A DNA stretch of 64,000 nucleotides, taken from positions 2,215,001-2,279,000 of the forward strand of contig JADJWA010000001.1 in the NCBI GenBank assembly GCA_016716605.1, read 5' to 3'. The stretch is from Flavobacteriales bacterium. Lineage in GTDB: Bacteria; Bacteroidota; Bacteroidia; Flavobacteriales_F; PHOS-HE28. The translations under genes were made by a program, and so were the position numbers. This document shows, one piece after another, positions 57,865 through 64,000 of this stretch. The notes below the pieces were generated by a model, which saw only the letters and a list, made by a program, of their open reading frames with translations, was not told the DNA's origin and searched no databases. Position 1 is the first letter of the stretch; every line of letters begins with the position of its first letter.

Positions 57865-58611
57865 TCACGCAAGTTGCTTGAGGAACAGCGACACCTCTGC
57901 ATTGAAGCGCTCCGGGGCCTCCACGGGGCTGAGGTGCGCAGCGCCCTCGATCACCACCAATCGACTGCCGGGCAAAGCAGCATGCATGGCTTCGCTGGTA
58001 GGCAGGGGCATCAGGGCATCAACGCTACCGGTGATGATCAGTGCAGGTCCGTTGAAGTTGCTCAGCACATGCGTGCGGTCGGCACGGAGGGCCATGCCGC
58101 GTGATGCCGCTGCGATGGCCTCTGGCCGTTGGCTTGCCATGATCGCTTCAACGCGTGCGGCCACATCAGCCTGTTCCCGCCGCGTGCGTTCACTGAGCAC
58201 CTTCGGGATCATCGCGCGGGCGATCACGGCCGCTCCTTTGTCCAGCGCATCCGATGCGGTCTGTTCGCGTGCGGCCTTGCCTTCATCGGTGTCGGCGGAG
58301 GATCGGGTGTTGCAGAGGATCAGCCCTTGCACGCGTTCCGGCCATTGCTCCGCGAAGGCCATGGCCACGTAACCTCCCATGCTCAGGCCGCAGAGCACGG
58401 CGCGCTCGATGCCGCGCTCATCGAGCAGGGCATGCAGGTCATCGGCATAGGCTTCCATGGACATGGCGCGTGGCACTTCGCGACGGTCAGTGCCGAAGCC
58501 GCGCAGATCGGGCGCCAGCACCTCAGCAACCGATGAGAGGCCTTCGACCTGCGGTTGCCAGAAGCTCCCGTCGAGCGGGAAGCCGTGGATGAGGAGGAGG
58601 GCTTGCTTCAT
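57865..58611 (-). CDS. Alpha/beta-fold hydrolase
   Basis: A 248-residue single-domain alpha/beta hydrolase: oxyanion HGFPLDGSFW near 9-18, nucleophile elbow CGLSMGGY near 80-87, Asp near 195 (ITGSVDALMP) and catalytic His in EGAAHLSPVEAPERF near 222. The substrate is unknown; a role in ester hydrolysis is likely. The ATG overlaps the stop of the upstream flavin-type oxidase gene by 4 nt. Confidence 0.85.
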   Translation of the reverse strand: MKQALLLIHGFPLDGSFWQPQVEGLSSVAEVLAPDLRGFGTDRREVPRAMSMEAYADDLHALLDERGIERAVLCGLSMGGYVAMAFAEQWPERVQGLILCNTRSSADTDEGKAAREQTASDALDKGAAVIARAMIPKVLSERTRREQADVAARVEAIMASQRPEAIAAASRGMALRADRTHVLSNFNGPALIITGSVDALMPLPTSEAMHAALPGSRLVVIEGAAHLSPVEAPERFNAEVSLFLKQLA

Positions 58612-59141
58612 GCCGGGAGTCCATCGATGCTGCGCGCGTTCCTATCGGCTTGGTAGGCACGCACCCCGTCCTCGCCCTTCTTCACCGCCCAGTCGATCAG
58701 TTGTTGCCGTTCGCCTTCGTGCGTGTACAAGGGCACGCCGAATCCGCACGAGGTCTGCACCGATTCTATGTGGAGCAAGATGATCTGCCGCTCGCCGGGG
58801 ATGGTATCGCCGAAGGAAGGACGGAGTGCAAGCCAGCCTTCATCGGCGGGCCGCACCACCTGTCCAGTTCCGTAGAGGCGCAGGATCAAGGGGGCACCTT
58901 CGAACGCGCAGAACATGAATGTGAGCCTTCCGTTATCGCGCAGGTGCGCAGCCGTTTCGTTGCCACTTCCTGTCAGGTCCAGATAACCCGCTCGTTGAGG
59001 TGAGAGCACAAGGAAGGTGTTAAGGCCCTTCGGTGAGAGGTTCACCCTTCCATGATTAGGCGCCGTGCCCACGAAGAACATCCGTTGCGCAGCGATGAAT
59101 GCCATGAGCCGGTCATCGAGGCGGTCCATGAACTTGGCCAT
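58608..59141 (-). CDS. Pyridoxamine 5'-phosphate oxidase-like FMN-binding protein
   Basis: A 177-residue split-barrel protein of the PNPOx-like superfamily: MFFVGTAP near 21, VNLSPKGLNTFLVLSP near 33-48, LTGSGNETAAHLRDNGRLTFMF near 55-77. Members bind FMN, F420 or heme; here the cofactor and substrate are unknown. It is the first gene of a probable three-gene operon with a hydrolase and an acetyltransferase. Confidence 0.8.
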   Translation of the reverse strand: MAKFMDRLDDRLMAFIAAQRMFFVGTAPNHGRVNLSPKGLNTFLVLSPQRAGYLDLTGSGNETAAHLRDNGRLTFMFCAFEGAPLILRLYGTGQVVRPADEGWLALRPSFGDTIPGERQIILLHIESVQTSCGFGVPLYTHEGERQQLIDWAVKKGEDGVRAYQADRNARSIDGLPA

Positions 59142-59146
59142 GGCGC

Positions 59147-59153
59147 CAAATTA
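59147..59153 (-). promoter_or_regulatory. -7-like element next to 59141 gene
   Basis: TAATTTG on the minus strand, ending 5 nt before the ATG at 59141. It faces a second such element for the divergent gene, 18 nt away. Confidence 0.55.
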
Positions 59154-59171
59154 GGCGCCCACCCAGCGTGC

Positions 59172-59178
59172 TAGATTG
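59172..59178 (+). promoter_or_regulatory. -7-like element next to 59184 gene
   Basis: TAGATTG ends 5 nt before the ATG at 59184. Confidence 0.45.
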
Positions 59179-59183
59179 CGGCC

Positions 59184-60278
59184 ATGCGCGCCTGCACGCT
59201 GCTCCCCCTGCTCCTTGCATTGAATGCCGCTTGGGCCAAGGACTACATCGTCCCCGCCAACGATGTCGCCGGCTTCTTCGCGACGCTGCCCAAGGATGCC
59301 ACGCGCGTTACGTTCTCTGCGGCTGACGTGTACAAGTGCAACACCGACATCGTGCTGCCCGACGCCCAACTGCTCGTGATCGATGGGGCAGGGGCGAAGC
59401 TGGTGCTCGGGCCCAACAGCAACGGTTTCACACGCGCGATCAAGGACCAGAAGGATGCGCTGGCCCGCGTGGGCAGCCGCTACGCGATCCGCGATTTCGC
59501 GGCCATCGAGGGCGGCAGGAAGGCCATCGACCTGAAGGCCACGCTTGGCAGCGTGATCGAGAACGTGCGCTGCGTGGGACAGAGCGAGGCGGCCATCGAC
59601 CTGCGCTTCTGCCTGATGGCCCGAGTGAGCAATGTGCTGGTCACGAATCCCAAGGCGCGCGGCATCGTGGTGCGACAAGGCGATTGGCCCGGCGCATCGT
59701 GGAGCAACAGCCAGAGCAACCACACGGTGCTGGAGCAATGCCGCGTGTACTGCACGGCCACCACCACGCAAGCCTTCAGCGTGCTGCACAGCAGCGGAGT
59801 GCGCATGGCGGATTGCATCAGCGAAGGGACGCCCTGCGATCACGACCTCTTCCTCAGCGCAGCGATCGATGGCAAGGAGGACCAGCCCGCGCGCAACACC
59901 GTGGTGAAGCAGTTCGTGCTATCCAACTTCCATGTGGAGCACGCCGCGCGCAAGGCCAGCATCCATGTGAACATGCCGCCGCGCGCTGCAGTTGATCTCA
60001 GCGGCATCTACTGGAACGGCAGGATGAGCGCTCCGGTGATCGACTACATCAGCGGGCAGCTCAACCTCAGCAGCATCGGCTGGTGGGACGATGGCTTCGT
60101 GATCGCCACGCGGGTGTCGGCGCCGCGCATCAGCATCGATCGCTGCAACGCTGCGTTGAAGGTGGGGGCGGCAGCGGGCGGCGGCAAGCGCGCCGGTGCC
60201 TTGGAGTTGCGCGAGCCGCTTCTGGGGAATGAGGTGCTGAAGCTGGACTACGTGAAGGTCACGAGGGCGGCGATGTGA
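59184..60278 (+). CDS. Secreted beta-helix-like protein of unknown function
   Basis: A 364-residue protein. A signal peptide (MRACTLLPLLLALNAAWA) is followed by a domain with beta-helix-like periodicity (DAQLLVIDGAGAKLVLG ... HTVLEQCRVYCTATTT). No T9SS sorting domain is seen. It resembles the N-terminal part of pectin-lyase-fold proteins but I cannot assign a function. The last 20 nt overlap the convergent S4-domain gene. Confidence 0.7.
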   Translation: MRACTLLPLLLALNAAWAKDYIVPANDVAGFFATLPKDATRVTFSAADVYKCNTDIVLPDAQLLVIDGAGAKLVLGPNSNGFTRAIKDQKDALARVGSRYAIRDFAAIEGGRKAIDLKATLGSVIENVRCVGQSEAAIDLRFCLMARVSNVLVTNPKARGIVVRQGDWPGASWSNSQSNHTVLEQCRVYCTATTTQAFSVLHSSGVRMADCISEGTPCDHDLFLSAAIDGKEDQPARNTVVKQFVLSNFHVEHAARKASIHVNMPPRAAVDLSGIYWNGRMSAPVIDYISGQLNLSSIGWWDDGFVIATRVSAPRISIDRCNAALKVGAAAGGGKRAGALELREPLLGNEVLKLDYVKVTRAAM

Positions 60279-60495
60279 GCGGTGTCATCACCTCGATCCT
60301 CGCTCCCTCGCACTCCACCACCTGGCCTGCGCGGATCTTGTTGGTCTTGCGCATTTCCACCTGGCCATCCACTTTCACACGCCCTTCAGCTACGAGCTGC
60401 TTGCCCTGACCGCCGCTGTCGCACACGCCGGCGAGCTTCAGCAATTGATTCAGCTCGATGTACTCGCCGCGAAGCTCGATGGTGATGGTGGCCAT
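60259..60495 (-). CDS. S4-domain RNA-binding protein (YbcJ-like)
   Basis: A 78-residue S4 domain: YIELNQLLKLAGVCDSGGQG, KQLVAEGRVKVDGQVE, RKTNKIRAGQVVE. The single-domain form resembles YbcJ-type proteins associated with RNA or ribosomes. A TTCCTTTG element ends 4 nt before the ATG. The 3' end overlaps the gene at 59184 by 20 nt. Confidence 0.85.
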   Translation of the reverse strand: MATITIELRGEYIELNQLLKLAGVCDSGGQGKQLVAEGRVKVDGQVEMRKTNKIRAGQVVECEGARIEVMTPLTSPPS

Positions 60496-60535
60496 GCCGC
60501 AAAGGAAGCGCGGATAGCGCCCAGCGGCTCGCCGA

Positions 60536-60955
60536 TCAGAGCGGCTTGATGAAGTGATACCCGCGCTTCACGAAGCCATGGCGCTCATAGAAGCGATGGC
60601 CCGCCGTGTTCTCCAAGTACGCATCGAGCATCACATGAGCGCAGCCTTCACGCTGCGCGATGCGGATCAGCTCGTCCACCAGCAACTGCCCGATGCTGCG
60701 CGAACGGTGCTTGGCATCCACCACGAAGTTGTCGATCTCCAAGTAGCGGCCGCAGTAGAGCTTGTGGCCGATCCAATAGCCGCTGAGGCCTAGGCAGGCA
60801 TTGCCCTCGAAGGCGGCGAGCATGGCGTAGCGGTGCGGGATCATGGCCTCGATCAATGAACGGTAATCAGATTCGGGGAGCGAAGGGGTGAGCTGCTGGA
60901 TGAGCGGGAGCAGAGGCAGCATCTCCTCGACCTTGGCGAGCCTGCGCAGGTGCAT
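60536..60955 (-). CDS. GNAT-family N-acetyltransferase
   Basis: A 139-residue acetyltransferase: LAAFEGNACLGLSGYWIG near 52-69, acetyl-CoA-binding DAKHRSRSIGQLLVDELI near 87-104, and HVMLDAYLENTAGHRFYERHGF near 111-132. The ATG at 60955 is chosen because a TTCCTTTG element ends 4 nt before it and homology starts there. The acceptor is unknown. Confidence 0.8.
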   Translation of the reverse strand: MHLRRLAKVEEMLPLLPLIQQLTPSLPESDYRSLIEAMIPHRYAMLAAFEGNACLGLSGYWIGHKLYCGRYLEIDNFVVDAKHRSRSIGQLLVDELIRIAQREGCAHVMLDAYLENTAGHRFYERHGFVKRGYHFIKPL

Positions 60956-61045
60956 GCGGCAAAGGAAGGCGAGCATCCCCAATGCTCGGAGTCGAGAGGC
61001 TCCACAGCCTTTCTGACGGTACCTTGCCGGCCTCGCAATCAAGCC

Positions 61046-61531
61046 ATGCCTTCCACCTTCCTGCCAGACAGTTCCGGCAGCACCGAACGACCGGGCCTCA
61101 TCTTCGGATTGGGGATCCTTTCCTTCATCAATAGCGGCGTTTTCGTCCTGATCTATGGCTTGGGCATCCTGGCCATGCTGGCCGTGCAGCAGATGCCATT
61201 CGATGAGTTCAATGCCCTCTTCGATGACGCGCGCGGCATGCTCGGTGGCGAGGATCCGGACCAATTCGATGCGATGATCGCCCTGCTGCACGCGCATGGC
61301 GCCGCCATCATGGGCATCTTCTTCCTGCGCACGGTGCTGCGGCTGGCGGGGGCCATCGGCATCTGGCGAGCGAAACGAAGCGGATTCCATCTCTATGCGG
61401 CGGCGCAGTTGCTGGGGATCTTCGCGCCGCACCTCTACCTCCCATGGGACATGCTCGGGGTCTTCGGCCCCCTGATGGCCATTGGCATGACCGCCGCATA
61501 CGGCAGCCAATTGAAACGGCTCGGGCCTTGA
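61046..61531 (+). CDS. Four-helix membrane protein of unknown function
   Basis: A 161-residue integral membrane protein with about four hydrophobic segments (about 19-45, 88-105, 117-133, 138-152). No family recognised. The ATG at 61046 is chosen over the upstream start because no homology-like content precedes it; TACCTTG is about 19 nt upstream. Confidence 0.6.
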   Translation: MPSTFLPDSSGSTERPGLIFGLGILSFINSGVFVLIYGLGILAMLAVQQMPFDEFNALFDDARGMLGGEDPDQFDAMIALLHAHGAAIMGIFFLRTVLRLAGAIGIWRAKRSGFHLYAAAQLLGIFAPHLYLPWDMLGVFGPLMAIGMTAAYGSQLKRLGP

Positions 61532-61556
61532 GGGCACGGGAAATGTTCCTCTTGCG

Positions 61557-61908
61557 ATGCGCAGGTACGCGCTCATTTCCGCCATCGGGCCGGCCTTGAT
61601 CACCCAGTCGCTGCGGCCCTTCACGATCGGAGTGACGAGCACCTTGCGGTCAGACGCGCTCGGCGAGGATCGCATCCTGAACATCGTGCTCCCGCAGGGT
61701 TACTCACCGGACAGCGCCGCATGCGTTCTTCATCGCCGTGGGAAAAGAGGGCAGGAGCATCGAACGCTGATCGAAACAGCTCGCGGCGCTGCTGCGCAGG
61801 GGGAAGGGCATCCGTGTCGAATATGCTTACCTGGCCAAGCGCGACCATGCGACCATCCTGCGCCAGGCCGTGCTCGACGCCTTGCGTTGGATGAAGCAGG
61901 GTAAGTGA
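61557..61908 (+). pseudogene. Decayed alpha/beta-hydrolase (esterase) gene
   Basis: The N-terminal part (MRRYALISAIGPAL ... LRPFTIGVTSTLRSDALGED, then ILNIVLPQGYSPD) resembles iron-siderophore or feruloyl-type esterases. It is followed directly, in another frame and with an internal stop, by the C-terminal end (FFIAVGKEGRSIER and EYAYLAKRDHATILRQAVL with the catalytic His). The central part with the serine elbow is missing. Confidence 0.65.
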
Positions 61909-61917
61909 CCGGAGCGG

Positions 61918-62034
61918 CTAGAGCACGCCCATGGGCACGCGTTCGCCGCGTCGCCCATCGCATTTGCGCACGCTGTAATTGCTGGCGCAAGAGCTCAGCA
62001 ACAGGATGAGGGCAAGGACCAGGAGGGCTTTCAT
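61918..62034 (-). CDS. Small lipoprotein
   Basis: A 38-residue predicted lipoprotein (MKALLVLALILLLSSCASNY...), with lipobox LLSSC at residues 12-16 (Cys lipidation) and a basic tail. It is too short for any known family. It is plausible as a tiny envelope lipoprotein, or a remnant. Confidence 0.5.
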   Translation of the reverse strand: MKALLVLALILLLSSCASNYSVRKCDGRRGERVPMGVL

Positions 62035-62076
62035 GCTTGCCTAACGCACGCAGGGGGCGCCAACGTGCATGTGCCT

Positions 62077-62574
62077 TCAGCTTGCCTCGGCGAGGCGTTC
62101 AACATAGATGCGGCTGCGCTCGCTCGCGATGCCGTCCACCGTGTGGCCAACGGTGCCGATCAGGAGCAGCCCAAGTCCAACGCCTTTCCAGATCGGCGTG
62201 CCGCCCATGAAGGCCAGGCAGACCCCGGCGATCAGCAGTACCGTCCATGCGATCTTCAACGGCAGCCAGGTCTTATGAACGCCATTCATGCGGGGTACCT
62301 CCTTTGCGAGGAAGGTCGCTGCATCGACTGAGATCTCCTTCGGGAATTGTTCCAGCCGCAGGTTGTTGCTGCGCAGGAGCACGGGACCGGCGCCTGCGCC
62401 GAGCAATCCCACGATTGCCACGGGCACCAGCATGCCGCGCGTGATCGTGCCCGGCTCCGCCACCTTCCAGAAGGCGAAGGCCAGTAACAGGAAAACGATG
62501 CCGCCCACCGTGTAGCAGATCGCGCCGAGGCGTTCGCCTTTGTAGTACTCGGTCATGTGGTGCAGGAGGTCCAT
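62077..62574 (-). CDS. Membrane protein of unknown function
   Basis: A 165-residue protein with four hydrophobic segments (about 17-37, 44-65, 108-122, 128-145). No recognised family. A weak CAACTTCG element is 20 nt upstream. Confidence 0.6.
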   Translation of the reverse strand: MDLLHHMTEYYKGERLGAICYTVGGIVFLLLAFAFWKVAEPGTITRGMLVPVAIVGLLGAGAGPVLLRSNNLRLEQFPKEISVDAATFLAKEVPRMNGVHKTWLPLKIAWTVLLIAGVCLAFMGGTPIWKGVGLGLLLIGTVGHTVDGIASERSRIYVERLAEAS

Positions 62575-62628
62575 GGTGCTGGGCGTGTACGGCGAAGTTG
62601 GCGAATCCTGCGGAAGCCAAGCTGCGTG

Positions 62629-64000
62629 CTACGCCCTCACCCGATCCCCCGGCAGCTTCGCCTCCACTTCTGCGATCGCTTTGATCGTTCGTAGCAGCGA
62701 GTCGGGTGTAACACTGATGGAATCGATACCGAGTTCCACGAGGAATTGCGCGAAGTCGGGGAAGTCGCTCGGCCCTTGGCCGCAGATGCCCACCTTGGTC
62801 TTGGTCTTCTTGGCGCTGGTGATGAGCATGCGGAGCATGCGCTTCACGGCCTCGTTGCGCTCGTCGTAGATGTGCGAGACCAGTGCGCTGTCGCGGTCGA
62901 GGCCGAGGGTGAGCTGCGTGAGGTCATTGCTGCCGATGGAGAAGCCATCGATGTACTGCGCGAACTCATCGGCCATGATGATGTTGCTGGGGATCTCGGC
63001 CATGAGAAAAAGCTCAAGGCCCTCCTTGCCGCGCTCCAGTCCATACTCCTTCATCACGGCCATCACCTTTTTCAGTTCGGTCACGGTGCGGCAGAAGGGG
63101 ATCATCACCACCACGTTCTTCAGACCCATCTTCTCGCGCACGCGGCGGATGGCCTTGCACTCCAGCCCGAAGGCCTCTTTGTAGGCATCGCTGTAATAGC
63201 GTGATGCGCCGCGCCAGCCGATCATCGGGTTCTCCTCGTCGGGCTCGAAGTGCTCGCCGCCCAGCAAGCCCTTGTACTCGTTGCTCTTGAAGTCGCTGAA
63301 GCGCACGATCACCTTGTTGGGGTAGAAGGCGCTGGCGATCTTCGCGATGCCGTAGCTCAGTCGTTTAACGAAGAAGGTCTCTTCGTCCTCGTAGCCGTTG
63401 ATCAGGTAGCTGATCTTGCCGCTGAGGTTCACGTCGCCGAGCTCCTTGTGCTGCAGGAGCGCGAGCGGGTGCGCCTGGATGTAGTTGTTGATGATGAACT
63501 CCTCGCGGGCAAGCCCCACGCCTGCGTTCGGCAGCGCCGCGAACTTGAAGGCCAGGTCAGGGCTGGCCACGTTGAGCATGATGGGCGTCTTGACGTGCGG
63601 CAGATCGGCGAGCGAGGTCTCTTCCTTCTGGTAGGGGATGATGCCGCTGTAGATGATGCCCGTATCGCCTTCGCAGCAGCTCGCGGTCACTTCCATGCCG
63701 GTCTCGAGCACGTCGGTGGCGTTGCCGCAGCCTACGATGGCGGGCACGCCCATTTCGCGCGCCACGATCGCCGCGTGGCAGGTGCGTCCGCCCTTGTTGG
63801 TGATGATGGCGCTGGCCTTCTTCATGATCGGCTCCCAATCCGGATCGGTCATGTCGGTCACGAGCACATCGCCCTGCTGGAAGTCCTTGCCGTCGGTGCT
63901 GCCTCCACGACCGTCCAGGCTGAAGAGGATGCGCACCTTGCCTGCGCCCACCTTCGCGCCCACGGCGATGCCTTTGGCGATCACGTTCTCCTTGCCCGTG
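62629..64000 (-). CDS. ppsA: Phosphoenolpyruvate synthase, C-terminal part (partial)
   Basis: The gene enters from the right edge; 457 codons are in view. The phospho-His domain (GGRTCHAAIVARE-MGVPAIVGCG near 63750) and the PEP-utilising C-terminal barrel (GLAREEFIINN; GFSIGSNDLTQLTLG-DRDSALV; GICGQGPSD with the active-site Cys) are clear. PpsA makes phosphoenolpyruvate from pyruvate and ATP for gluconeogenesis. The ATP-grasp N-terminal part lies outside the window. Confidence 0.95.
   Translation of the reverse strand, partial: TGKENVIAKGIAVGAKVGAGKVRILFSLDGRGGSTDGKDFQQGDVLVTDMTDPDWEPIMKKASAIITNKGGRTCHAAIVAREMGVPAIVGCGNATDVLETGMEVTASCCEGDTGIIYSGIIPYQKEETSLADLPHVKTPIMLNVASPDLAFKFAALPNAGVGLAREEFIINNYIQAHPLALLQHKELGDVNLSGKISYLINGYEDEETFFVKRLSYGIAKIASAFYPNKVIVRFSDFKSNEYKGLLGGEHFEPDEENPMIGWRGASRYYSDAYKEAFGLECKAIRRVREKMGLKNVVVMIPFCRTVTELKKVMAVMKEYGLERGKEGLELFLMAEIPSNIIMADEFAQYIDGFSIGSNDLTQLTLGLDRDSALVSHIYDERNEAVKRMLRMLITSAKKTKTKVGICGQGPSDFPDFAQFLVELGIDSISVTPDSLLRTIKAIAEVEAKLPGDRVRA

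Overview
The window looks like chromosome from a high-GC Bacteroidota, probably a Flavobacteriales-like environmental lineage. The evidence is an rRNA operon with a Bacteroidota-type 16S 3' end, about eight secreted proteins with type IX secretion (T9SS) C-terminal sorting domains, a porQ-cmk pair, a SusC-like TonB receptor, and TAnnTTTG-type promoters. No genus can be assigned by eye.
Layout. 1-2826: rRNA operon on the minus strand (23S 5' part, tRNA-Ala, tRNA-Ile, 16S) with two tandem promoters. 2857-24095: housekeeping and envelope genes (SDR, MscS channel, mtgA, an ECF sigma module, tpx, purL, a TonB receptor, a TPR-adenylate cyclase, an ABC exporter, several T9SS cargo proteins). 24218-26311: paaZ. 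26312-38844: an accessory hotspot. 39194-64000: core-like genes again (SPOR/OmpA-type envelope proteins, porQ, cmk, very large T9SS adhesin-like proteins, tryptophan 2,3-dioxygenase, small hydrolases and acetyltransferases, and the C-terminal part of ppsA running off the end).
The hotspot is the most unusual part. The 3' end of paaZ occurs five times in the same orientation: the intact gene, a decayed copy at about 27198-27277, and copies ending at 37296, 38084 and 38844. Between them lie different cargo units: a PLD-family protein; a large unit with an EVE-McrB/McrC restriction system, a decayed mazG, an ELW-repeat T9SS protein, a decayed HNH nuclease/cytosine methyltransferase pair and a DUF433/DUF5615 toxin-antitoxin pair; a membrane protein; and a small secreted protein. 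This resembles repeated integration at the 3' end of paaZ, each event displacing the old 3' end, but no recombinase gene is visible. Inside the large unit, the HNH gene carries two copies of a ~163-bp element whose inverted-repeat arms differ in sequence between copies yet stay complementary. A probable third relative sits in mazG.
Expression signals also stand out. The 16S anti-Shine-Dalgarno core reads UCUCC instead of CCUCC, and many genes have a -7-like element (TAnnTTTG/TAnCTTCG) ending only 3-7 nt before the start codon. Both suggest that leaderless or near-leaderless mRNAs matter here.
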